DNA of 8,714 bases from Draconibacterium sp. GTDB taxonomy: Bacteria; Bacteroidota; Bacteroidia; Bacteroidales; Prolixibacteraceae. The position numbers were made by a program, and so were the translations under genes. Below the pieces are notes generated by a model. It saw only the letters and a program-made list of their open reading frames with translations. It was not told the origin of the DNA and made no database searches. This document shows positions 1-6,712 of this stretch, one piece after another. The first letter of the stretch is position 1. Every line of letters starts with the position of its first letter. Where the stretch lies: the NCBI GenBank assembly GCA_027011835.1, contig JALUZN010000251.1, positions 1 through 8,714 on the forward strand, written 5' to 3'.

Positions 1-2780
1 GATTAAAACAGATAGAAATTAAGCGGGCGAGGGTGCATAATTTAAAGAATTTAAACCTACAAATCACTCTAAATAAGCTTGTTGTAATAACCGGCGTTTC
101 CGGATCGGGAAAATCGTCGTTGGCATTCGACACTCTTTTTGCCGAAGGACAGCGACGTTATGTAGAGAGTCTTTCGTCGTACGCCCGTCAGTTTTTGGGC
201 AGAATTAACAAACCCGAAGTAGATTTTATTAAAGGAATTCCGCCGGCAATTGCAATAGAGCAAAAAGTAAATACACGAAATCCACGGTCAACTGTGGGAA
301 CATCGACCGAAATTTACGATTATTTAAAACTCCTTTTTGCCCGCGTTGGGAAAACTTTCTCGCCGGTTACCGGAAAGATTGTAACCCGGCAACGCGTTAC
401 CGATGTAGTTGACTTTATAAATTCTTTCGATCCGGGAACACGATTAATTATTACCTCCCCACTCCTTCCAAAAAATAACCGAACTATTTTGCAGGAAGCT
501 GAATTGTTAATGCAACAGGGTTTTACCCGCCTCGAGATTAACGATGAAATAAAACGCATTGATGAACTACTTGAAAGCAAACCCAAAGAATCTGCTTTAA
601 AAAGCAGTCACCTCGTTATCGACCGAATTTCGACAAATAACGATGAAGACACACAAAGCAGGATTGCCGACTCGGTCCAAACAGCTTTTTTTGAAGGACA
701 TGGTGAATGTCGTGTTAAGATTTTTGGGAAGAAAATTACTTCGCAAACATTTTCAAATCTTTTTACAGCCGACGGAATAGAGTTTGAAGAACCGACTGTT
801 CACATGTTCAGTTTTAACAATCCGGTGGGTGCTTGTCCGGTTTGCGAAGGTTACGGAAAAGTTATTGGCATTGATGAAGACCTTGTTATTCCAAATAAAT
901 CGCTCTCTATTTATCAGGATGCAATTGCATGTTGGAAAGGAGAAAAAATGAGCGAATGGAAAAATAAACTGATATACTCGGCCGAAAAATTCAATTTTCC
1001 CATTCATAAACCTTTTTATGAATTAACCGAAGAGCAGCGGTTCTTACTTTGGACTGGCAACGAATATTTCGATGGGTTAAATCGCTTTTTTAAACACCTC
1101 GAAGAGAATAGTTATAAAATTCAATATCGCGTTATGCTTTCGCGCTACCGTGGCAAAACCATTTGTCCTGCCTGCAAAGGCAGCCGGTTAAAGAAAGAGG
1201 CCGGGTACGTAAAAGTAGGAGGCAAATCGTTGCAAGAGCTGGTTTTAATGCCTGTTTCCGAATTACAACTATTCTTTAAAAAATTGGTTTTGTCGGACTA
1301 CGATACCGAAATTGCAAAACGTATTTTAATTGAAATTAATAACCGCATCGAATTTCTTTGCGATGTTGGACTGGGATATCTAACGTTAAATCGCCTCTCA
1401 TCAACATTGTCTGGAGGCGAGTCGCAGCGCATAAATTTAGCCACATCGCTGGGTAGCAGTCTGGTGGGTTCGCTCTACATTCTCGACGAACCCAGTATTG
1501 GATTGCACTCGCGCGACACCGACCGATTAATAAAAGTTTTACGCCGGTTACAAAAAATTGGCAATACGGTAATTGTGGTCGAACACGATGAAGAAATTAT
1601 CCGCGCTGCCGACGAGATAATCGATATTGGTCCGTTTGCAGGAATACACGGCGGAGAAGTTGTTTTTCAGGGAACTCATGCCGAACTACATAATAAACCT
1701 AAAAGTTTAACCACAAAATACCTTTCCGGCGAAGAGAAAATTGAGACACCTAAACAGCGAAGAAAGTGGACAAACTCAATTGAAATAATTGGAGCGCGCG
1801 AAAACAACCTGAAAAACATAAACGTTAAATTCCCGCTGAATACCATTACAGTTGTAACCGGTGTAAGCGGCTCCGGAAAATCGTCGCTGGTATCAAAAAT
1901 TCTTGCCCCCGGAATGACAAAAATACTGGGTGGTTATGGCGAGCGAACCGGAGAACACGATGCAATTTTGGGCGATTACAAAATGATAACCGCCATTGAG
2001 TTTATAAATCAAAATCCAATCGGGAAATCATCGCGGTCGAATCCGGTTACCTACTTAAAAGCATACGACGAAATCCGAAAGCTTTTTGCCAGCCAGCAGG
2101 CAGCAAAAGTTTTACGGTTGAAACCATCGCATTTTTCGTTTAATGTTGATGGTGGCCGTTGCGACGAATGTCAGGGCGAAGGAACAATTAAAGTGGAGAT
2201 GCAGTTCCTGGCCGATGTTTATTTGCTTTGCGAAAGCTGCGGAGGGAAACGTTTTAAAGAGGAGATTCTCGATGTTCGCTATAAAGACAAAAACATCGAC
2301 GACATCCTAAACATGACAGTCAATCAGGCAGTTGAACTCTTTTCAACAGGAGAAAGTTCAACCGAGAAAAAGATAACGAAACGGTTAAAACCATTGCAAG
2401 ATGTAGGGTTGGGATACATTAAACTGGGACAAAGTTCGAACACTCTTTCCGGAGGTGAAAGCCAGCGTGTTAAACTGGCCTCGTTTCTGGCAAAAGAGAA
2501 AGACTCTCCTACCCTGTTTATTTTCGATGAACCAACCACAGGGCTCCATTTTCACGATATAAAAAAACTGCTCGATTCGTTTCATGCACTTATCTCGCGC
2601 GGGCACTCAATTATTATTATCGAGCACAATTTGGAAATTATTAAATCGGCCGACTGGATTATCGACCTTGGACCTGAAGGTGGCGAAGTTGGTGGAAAAC
2701 TTGTTTTTGAAGGTACTCCCGAAAATCTTGTAAAAGTTAAAAACTCGTACACAGGAGAAGCGTTAAGAGAAAAACTATAA
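1..2780 (+). CDS. uvrA: UvrABC excinuclease subunit A (5' end cut by window edge)
   Basis: UvrA is the DNA-damage-sensing ATPase of nucleotide excision repair; as a dimer it loads UvrB on lesions in the cytoplasm. Two ABC modules are visible (residues counted from the GTG at 33): Walker A GVSGSGKSS at about 21-29, the UvrB-binding and insertion regions, signature LSGGESQR at about 459-466 followed by ILDEPSIGLH, then a second Walker A at about 610-618, a complete zinc finger C710-x2-C713-x19-C733-x2-C736, a second signature LSGGESQR at about 805, and FIFDEPTTGLH. The true start lies left of the window: codons 3-32 read LKQIEIKRAR, in frame with VHNLKNLNL, matching the usual UvrA N-terminus, so the GTG at 33 is an internal Val. 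The first zinc module is degenerate: the first Cys pair is replaced (FTADG) while CPVC at 268-271 remains. Bacteroidota often carry two UvrA paralogues; which one this is cannot be settled here. Convergent with the MATE gene, 25 bases apart. Confidence 0.95.
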   Translation, partial: LKQIEIKRARVHNLKNLNLQITLNKLVVITGVSGSGKSSLAFDTLFAEGQRRYVESLSSYARQFLGRINKPEVDFIKGIPPAIAIEQKVNTRNPRSTVGTSTEIYDYLKLLFARVGKTFSPVTGKIVTRQRVTDVVDFINSFDPGTRLIITSPLLPKNNRTILQEAELLMQQGFTRLEINDEIKRIDELLESKPKESALKSSHLVIDRISTNNDEDTQSRIADSVQTAFFEGHGECRVKIFGKKITSQTFSNLFTADGIEFEEPTVHMFSFNNPVGACPVCEGYGKVIGIDEDLVIPNKSLSIYQDAIACWKGEKMSEWKNKLIYSAEKFNFPIHKPFYELTEEQRFLLWTGNEYFDGLNRFFKHLEENSYKIQYRVMLSRYRGKTICPACKGSRLKKEAGYVKVGGKSLQELVLMPVSELQLFFKKLVLSDYDTEIAKRILIEINNRIEFLCDVGLGYLTLNRLSSTLSGGESQRINLATSLGSSLVGSLYILDEPSIGLHSRDTDRLIKVLRRLQKIGNTVIVVEHDEEIIRAADEIIDIGPFAGIHGGEVVFQGTHAELHNKPKSLTTKYLSGEEKIETPKQRRKWTNSIEIIGARENNLKNINVKFPLNTITVVTGVSGSGKSSLVSKILAPGMTKILGGYGERTGEHDAILGDYKMITAIEFINQNPIGKSSRSNPVTYLKAYDEIRKLFASQQAAKVLRLKPSHFSFNVDGGRCDECQGEGTIKVEMQFLADVYLLCESCGGKRFKEEILDVRYKDKNIDDILNMTVNQAVELFSTGESSTEKKITKRLKPLQDVGLGYIKLGQSSNTLSGGESQRVKLASFLAKEKDSPTLFIFDEPTTGLHFHDIKKLLDSFHALISRGHSIIIIEHNLEIIKSADWIIDLGPEGGEVGGKLVFEGTPENLVKVKNSYTGEALREKL

Positions 2781-2793
2781 TCACATAAATTCA

Positions 2794-2815
2794 GAAATAA
2801 TAAATTTATTCTTTC
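2794..2815. terminator. AT-rich palindrome between convergent uvrA and MATE genes
   Basis: The 12-base perfect palindrome AATAAATTTATT (2799-2810) is flanked after one mismatch by GAAA on the left and TTTC on the right. It lies in the 25-base gap between the uvrA stop and the MATE gene and includes the MATE stop codon (2806-2808). It could act as a weak bidirectional terminator, but it has no GC in the stem core and virtually no loop, so thermodynamic support is poor. It may simply be AT-rich sequence. Confidence 0.25.
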
Positions 2816-4158
2816 CCGACACTCTCGGGCAACCGCTTCCACTCGCGCCATAATATAAGTCCCACAACAATTGCCGACATCGAGTCGGAAATGGGGTACG
2901 ACAACCAAATTCCATCTATTCCCCAAAATCCGGGCAACACCAGCAATAGCGGAATTAAGCCAATAATTTGGCGAAAAAGTGTGGCAAACATAGCTAATTT
3001 TGCTTTCCCCACTGCCTGAAAAAAGTTAGAAGCAACAATTTGAAATCCAACAATAGGAAGAGCCAAAAGCATCAATCGCAAACCACGAATTGTAATGGCA
3101 TAAAGTTCTTCACTATCGCTATTAAACAGTTTTATAATAGTCCCCGGAATTGCCTCGGTAACAGCAAAAGCCACAATGGCAATTACGGTAGCTGCAGTGA
3201 GCGATATCCGTAAAGTTTCGCGAATTCGGCTAACCGATTTAGCACCAAAATTAAACCCGATAATGGGTTGCGATGCCATATTCAGTGCAATAATAGACAT
3301 TACTACAAGCATGGCCACCGAGTTAATAATTCCCATTGCGCCAACGGCAAGGTCGCCACCATAAATAATAAGTTGCTTGTTTATTAACCCTTGCACAAAG
3401 CTGTTGGCAATTTGCATCGAAAAAGGAGCCATTCCGATGGCAACAATCTGCCCCAATATTTTCCAGTTAATTCGAATATTTCGTCCCCGAAGTAAAATTA
3501 CTGCCCGCTTGCTCCGGAAGTGTAAAAGCACCCACACCATTAAAACAAACATTGAAATAATGGTTGCATAGGCAGCTCCTTTCACGCCCATTCCAAACCC
3601 AAAAATAAAAATTGGATCGAGAATAAGGTTGGTCACCGAGCTAAGAATCATAGAAACCATTGCTATTTTGGCATTGCCCTCGGAACGAATTACATTGTTT
3701 AACGAAAAACCGATTACCATAAAGAAAACACCACCCAAAATTATATCGAGGTAGTCGTTTGCATATTGGAAAGTCTCTTCGGTTGCACCAAACGAGCGAA
3801 GAATTGGCACCTTTAAAAGATAGATAACCACCATTATTACAGCCGAAGTTACCATCATAAACAGGAACCCTGTGCCGAGTGTTTTTTCCGCGCCATCGAA
3901 ATCTTTTTTCCCTAAGTTTATTGAAACGTAAACGCCGGTACCAATACCTATTAACATTCCAAATGCCATCATAATCAACATTACAGGAAATATAATTGAG
4001 ATACCGGAAAGTGCCTCGGCACCAACCCCCTGACCAATAAAAATACGGTCGACAATGTTGTAAAGTGTATTGGCAAAAATACCAATGAATGCCGGAATAA
4101 AATATTTCAGCAACAACTTACCAATTTTTGCTTCGCTTAATTCATCGATTTTTTTCAT
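2806..4158 (-). CDS. MATE family efflux transporter
   Basis: A 450-residue inner-membrane protein with about 12 hydrophobic segments, the normal size and topology of multidrug and toxic compound extrusion (MATE) antiporters, which export cationic drugs or metabolites using Na+ or H+ gradients. Family hallmarks visible: the N-terminal LLLKYFIPAFIGIFANTLYN-type opening, VDRIFIGQGVGAEALSG at about 36-52, NVIRSEGNAKIAM at about 155-167 followed by SSVTNLILDPIFIFGFGMG and GAAYATIIS at about 173-202, the repeat-two element ASQPIIGFNFGAK at about 295-307, and FQAVGKAK at about 380-387. This arrangement resembles the MepA/DinF-like branch, but substrate and coupling ion cannot be read from sequence. 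The start ATG (complement of 4156-4158) gives MKKIDELSEAKIGKLLLKY, typical of the family. It is transcribed divergently from the HEAT-like gene and converges on uvrA, so it appears monocistronic. No regulator gene sits beside it. Confidence 0.93.
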   Translation of the reverse strand: MKKIDELSEAKIGKLLLKYFIPAFIGIFANTLYNIVDRIFIGQGVGAEALSGISIIFPVMLIMMAFGMLIGIGTGVYVSINLGKKDFDGAEKTLGTGFLFMMVTSAVIMVVIYLLKVPILRSFGATEETFQYANDYLDIILGGVFFMVIGFSLNNVIRSEGNAKIAMVSMILSSVTNLILDPIFIFGFGMGVKGAAYATIISMFVLMVWVLLHFRSKRAVILLRGRNIRINWKILGQIVAIGMAPFSMQIANSFVQGLINKQLIIYGGDLAVGAMGIINSVAMLVVMSIIALNMASQPIIGFNFGAKSVSRIRETLRISLTAATVIAIVAFAVTEAIPGTIIKLFNSDSEELYAITIRGLRLMLLALPIVGFQIVASNFFQAVGKAKLAMFATLFRQIIGLIPLLLVLPGFWGIDGIWLSYPISDSMSAIVVGLILWREWKRLPESVGKE

Positions 4159-4165
4159 CGTTCAA

Positions 4166-4195
4166 CAAATGTAAAAAATTACTGTAACAAATAAA
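4166..4195 (-). promoter_or_regulatory. Possible Bacteroidota-type promoter for the MATE gene
   Basis: On the minus strand, TACATTTG (complement of 4166-4173) matches the Bacteroidota -7 box TAnnTTTG exactly. The -33 position, 19 bases upstream (complement of 4193-4195), reads TTT instead of TTG, so it is only a partial match; a TTTG also occurs at a shorter 14-base spacing. The box lies only 7 bases from the MATE ATG, which predicts a nearly leaderless transcript. This is inferred from the motif alone. Confidence 0.4.
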
Positions 4196-4241
4196 GTTGT
4201 TTAAATTTTCTACTTAATTTATTTGAATTTTATCGGCTCCA

Positions 4242-4271
4242 TTGTTTTCAACTCAATAAAATGTAGTTTTG
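4242..4271 (+). promoter_or_regulatory. Bacteroidota-type promoter (-33 TTG / -7 TAnnTTTG) for the HEAT-like gene
   Basis: TTG at 4242-4244 and TAGTTTTG at 4264-4271 are separated by exactly 19 bases, the full consensus known for the primary sigma factor of Bacteroides and Flavobacterium relatives. Transcription would start around 4276-4280, leaving a leader of only a few bases, A-rich (AAAAAAAATAAA), before the ATG at 4285. An A-rich leader rather than a Shine-Dalgarno site is usual in this phylum. Confidence 0.65.
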
Positions 4272-4284
4272 CAAAAAAAATAAA

Positions 4285-4794
4285 ATGGCAACGCAGAAAA
4301 TTAATCCGAAATTAAAAGAGAAGCTTTTTTCTTCTCAACCCGATATTGTGATTGCGGCAATTCATCGTATAAAAGAAAAGGGGAATAAACTCTATATTCC
4401 GCTGATGTTCGAGTTGTTGAACTCAAATCCCAAGGAAGAGGTTTTTTCTGAAATTAAAAAGCTGCTTGAAACAGTAAAAGACAAAGAGACCGTTCCAAGT
4501 TTTATTGAAGCAATTGAAAACAAAAAATATAAGGCGGTTAGAAATACTATACTTGCCACCTGCTGGCAAAACGGGCTCGATTTCAGCAATTATTTACCGT
4601 TGTTTGCCGACATTGTAATTAATGAAGAGTGGGAAGATTCGTTCGAAGCATTTACTGTTATCGATAATCTGCAATATTTACCCGAACAAAAAATAGTTGA
4701 AGAAGTTATTGTAAAAGTGGAAAGTGCGAAAGAAAATGCCTCTGAGCAGAAAGCATACTTTTTAAACGAGATTCTAAATAAATTAAAACAATAA
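4285..4794 (+). CDS. Conserved hypothetical protein, HEAT-repeat-like helical
   Basis: A 169-residue soluble, acidic and lysine-rich protein with no signal peptide and no membrane segment. The sequence is almost wholly predicted amphipathic helix arranged in pairs: about 7-31, 36-48 and 52-64 (ending LLETVKDKETV), 69-78 with 83-95 (FIEAIENKKYKAVRNTILATCW), then 104-113, 117-129, 134-147 and 153-168. The recurring pattern of a helix, a short turn with D/N/K, and a helix with Leu/Ile/Val spacing is like HEAT or armadillo repeats, which act as protein-binding scaffolds. I recognise it as a type of small protein common in Bacteroidota annotated only as HEAT-repeat-containing or hypothetical; no enzymatic motif is visible. 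It is a single-gene transcription unit, with its own promoter upstream and a palindrome downstream. Its genomic neighbours give no functional hint. Confidence 0.85.
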   Translation: MATQKINPKLKEKLFSSQPDIVIAAIHRIKEKGNKLYIPLMFELLNSNPKEEVFSEIKKLLETVKDKETVPSFIEAIENKKYKAVRNTILATCWQNGLDFSNYLPLFADIVINEEWEDSFEAFTVIDNLQYLPEQKIVEEVIVKVESAKENASEQKAYFLNEILNKLKQ

Positions 4795-4806
4795 TTCGCA
4801 TAAAAA

Positions 4807-4857
4807 ACCACAAATTCGCAAATAATTTCCAACGTTAATTATCGGCGAATTTGTGGT
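4807..4857. terminator. Long imperfect palindrome between convergent genes; probable terminator, possibly a dispersed repeat
   Basis: A perfect 13-base inverted repeat, ACCACAAATTCGC (4807-4819) and GCGAATTTGTGGT (4845-4857), encloses after a 2x2 mismatch a further 6-base pairing (4822-4827 with 4837-4842) and a 9-base loop. Six A residues at 4802-4807 become a T-run on the minus strand directly after the stem, so it looks like an intrinsic terminator for the DHOD-like gene. Read on the plus strand it would follow the HEAT-like gene, though the T tract there is poor. An extra direct copy of AATTCGCA occurs at 4793-4800 and 4813-4820, the first overlapping the HEAT-like stop codon. The stem is longer than most intrinsic terminators, so a small mobile palindromic repeat is an alternative. 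Confidence 0.6.
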
Positions 4858-4868
4858 AATTCACGATT

Positions 4869-5858
4869 TTATTTCCGGTTCGAGAAGTATTTCATAAACT
4901 GAGAACGCTCGTACATAAGCGGGTCGGGAATGTTTTTATATGAAAGACGGCCACGGAAATCTTCAACTTTGTCGAAACTCCATTTTTCCATAAACTTCGA
5001 TAAGTCATCAATCATTTTAGTAACAACACCTGCACCGTTTAAATATAAAGTTGAACAGAGTTGTGCTACTTGTGCGCCGGCCAAGATTTGTTTAACAACC
5101 GCATCGCCATCGTGTATTCCTGTCGATGCTGCAATATCTAAACCACCAACTTTTGTAGAAACCAGTCCCACCCAACGCAAAGTACGGCGAATATCGGCAG
5201 GCGAGCTAAACACTTCCGACGAAGTAAGCTCGAGTGTTTCTAGATTGATATCGGGTTCGTAAAAGCGGTTAAACATAACCACTCCGGCTGCACCGTTTGC
5301 TTTTAATTTATCGGCCATCCCAACAATATTGCTATGGTAAACACCAAATTTTACCGACACCGGTATAGTTACCTCACTTTTTACTTTTCTCAACACATCA
5401 ATATACAACTGTTCCACTTCTCCGGGCTTCTCGTTTCTGTCGGTTGGTACATGAAAAATATTTAACTCCAGTGCATCGGCTCCGGCCTCTTCAAAGTCTT
5501 TAGCAAAGGTTGTCCACTCGGCTGACGAAACACAATTTACGCTTGCTATCATAGGAATATGAACAACTTTCTTTACCTCTTTTAACAATTCAAGATGTTT
5601 CGAAATGGTATTTTCGCGCAGGTAGTTTTTAATATAATCTTCTGCTTCGGGATAATCCATTGCCTGTTGGTCGTTGCCCAACATACTGGTTACCTCGTTA
5701 TTTATCTGCTCTTCGAAAACAGATTTTAAAACTACTGCTGCCACACCGGCCTTTTCAAGTTCTACAATTTTTTCTACCGAACCGGTTAATCCAGAACTAG
5801 CTGCTACCAAAGGGTTTTTCAATTTCAAACCCAAATATGTTGTTTCTAAATTACTCAT
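4869..5858 (-). CDS. Dihydroorotate dehydrogenase-like flavoprotein (function unknown)
   Basis: A 329-residue cytosolic TIM-barrel protein of the DHOD superfamily. Family marks: the N-terminal LETTYLGLKLKNPLVAASSGLT, Lys at K45 (VLKSVF) and K170 (SVKFG) at FMN- and substrate-site positions, VMFNRFYEPDI at about 194-204, and the FMN-phosphate loop ASTGIHDGDAVVKQILAGA at about 244-262. In class 1A DHODs the barrel loop reads NLSCPN with the catalytic Cys, and in class 2 a Ser takes this role; here the matching loop reads NIFHVPTD (133-140), with neither. It also lacks the class 2 membrane extension. It therefore belongs to the DHOD-like group found in Bacteroidota and cyanobacteria, and is unlikely to be the pyrimidine enzyme PyrD. 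The physiological substrate is not known. ATG at 5856-5858 fits the family N-terminus. It lies 98 bases downstream of yggS on the same strand; no promoter or terminator is apparent in that gap, so co-transcription is plausible. Confidence 0.88.
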   Translation of the reverse strand: MSNLETTYLGLKLKNPLVAASSGLTGSVEKIVELEKAGVAAVVLKSVFEEQINNEVTSMLGNDQQAMDYPEAEDYIKNYLRENTISKHLELLKEVKKVVHIPMIASVNCVSSAEWTTFAKDFEEAGADALELNIFHVPTDRNEKPGEVEQLYIDVLRKVKSEVTIPVSVKFGVYHSNIVGMADKLKANGAAGVVMFNRFYEPDINLETLELTSSEVFSSPADIRRTLRWVGLVSTKVGGLDIAASTGIHDGDAVVKQILAGAQVAQLCSTLYLNGAGVVTKMIDDLSKFMEKWSFDKVEDFRGRLSYKNIPDPLMYERSQFMKYFSNRK

Positions 5859-5956
5859 TTTATATCGTTTTAGTTTTGGGTTTTAGAATTCTGCATTTTT
5901 CTCCAATAAACATCGTTAAAAATTCAAAAAACAACTCAACCCTGTTATCAATCTTT

Positions 5957-6625
5957 TCAATAATTTCTTGCTCCAAATATTTTACTACCAACACGAACCA
6001 TTGTACTGCCCTCTTCTACTGCCAATCCATAATCGTTCGACATACCCATGGAAATCTCCACAAATTTTTTCGAAGCCGAAAAGTATTCATTTTTTAGCAG
6101 ATTAAAAATATTTTTTAATGTTCTGAATTCATTTCTTATCTGATTTTTATCCTCAGTAAATGTTGCCATCCCCATAACTCCAACAATTTCAACATTTTTC
6201 AGATTTTTAAACGTTTCCGATTTCAGAATCTCTCTCGCTTCGTTAACCGACAATCCAAACTTAGTAGCTTCGGTGGCAATATGAAATTGAAGCAGACAAT
6301 TTACAGTACGACTATTTTTGGCTGCCTCCTTATTTATTACTTTCAAAAGTTTTAACGAATCGACTCCATGAATAAGTGAGATAAACGGAGCAATGTATTT
6401 TACCTTGTTCGATTGTGGATGCCCGATAAAATGCCACTCAATGTCTTTTGGCAATGTTTCGTATTTCGTAACTAAATCCTGTACTTTGTTTTCACCAAAA
6501 ATTTTATGCCCAACATTGTACGCAGCCATAATATCTTCGTTGGGTTTGGTTTTCGAAACCGCAACCAGCGTAATATTTTCAGGCAACTCCTTTTTTATTG
6601 CTAAAATTTCTTTCCCAATATCCAT
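5957..6625 (-). CDS. yggS: YggS family PLP-binding homeostasis protein
   Basis: A 222-residue single-domain protein with the fold-type III PLP barrel, a cytosolic carrier/regulator of pyridoxal 5'-phosphate and amino-acid homeostasis with no firmly established enzymatic activity. Motifs: LVAVSKTKP with the PLP Schiff-base lysine at K25, FGENKVQDL at 43-51, EWHFIGHPQSNKVK at 63-76, FGLSVNEA, GVMGMAT at 149-155, and the C-terminal phosphate-binding run SMGMSNDYGLAVEEGSTMVRVGSKIFGAR. Length matches the family (about 220-235). An in-frame ATG further upstream at 6727 would add 34 residues that have no family counterpart and would overlap pabB; the ATG at 6623-6625 (MDIGKEI) is chosen because the family starts with a short helix before the first strand. 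The loop usually reads GxLQxNK; here a Pro replaces the Leu. It is divergent from pabB across 87 bases. Confidence 0.95.
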   Translation of the reverse strand: MDIGKEILAIKKELPENITLVAVSKTKPNEDIMAAYNVGHKIFGENKVQDLVTKYETLPKDIEWHFIGHPQSNKVKYIAPFISLIHGVDSLKLLKVINKEAAKNSRTVNCLLQFHIATEATKFGLSVNEAREILKSETFKNLKNVEIVGVMGMATFTEDKNQIRNEFRTLKNIFNLLKNEYFSASKKFVEISMGMSNDYGLAVEEGSTMVRVGSKIFGARNY

Positions 6626-6695
6626 GGTAAATAATTTTGTTGTAAAATTAAAAATTATGATGAGACTTTTATCTATTTTCAGGAGGGAAAAATTA

Positions 6696-6703
6696 TACCT
6701 TTG
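6696..6703 (+). promoter_or_regulatory. Possible -7 promoter element for pabB-pabC
   Basis: TACCTTTG matches the Bacteroidota -7 consensus TAnnTTTG and sits 9 bases before the pabB ATG at 6713, the same very short spacing seen for the HEAT-like and MATE genes. The -33 position at 19-base spacing reads TAT (6674-6676), a poor match to TTG, so the promoter is only half supported. The TTG inside the box is in frame with pabB and could be mistaken for a start codon. Confidence 0.45.
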
Positions 6704-6712
6704 CCACCGAAA

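Noticed and set aside
33..35. GTG as the uvrA start codon
   Set aside because: In-frame codons before it (3-32) encode the conserved UvrA N-terminal stretch IEIKRAR; the real start is left of the window.
2582..2926. 114-residue minus-strand frame across the uvrA end and the MATE end
   Set aside because: It is antisense to two well-identified genes and has no recognisable protein features; it is a shadow frame.
5867..5886. Direct repeat GTTTTAG (5867-5873 and 5880-5886) upstream of the DHOD-like gene as an operator
   Set aside because: Two 7-base copies in AT-rich intergenic DNA are easily due to chance, and there is no symmetry or nearby regulator.
6681..6703. AGGAGG (6681-6686) as a Shine-Dalgarno site for a TTG start at 6701
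   Set aside because: The spacing to the TTG is 14 bases and to the ATG 26, too far for either; Bacteroidota rarely use Shine-Dalgarno sites, and the TTG sits inside the -7 box.
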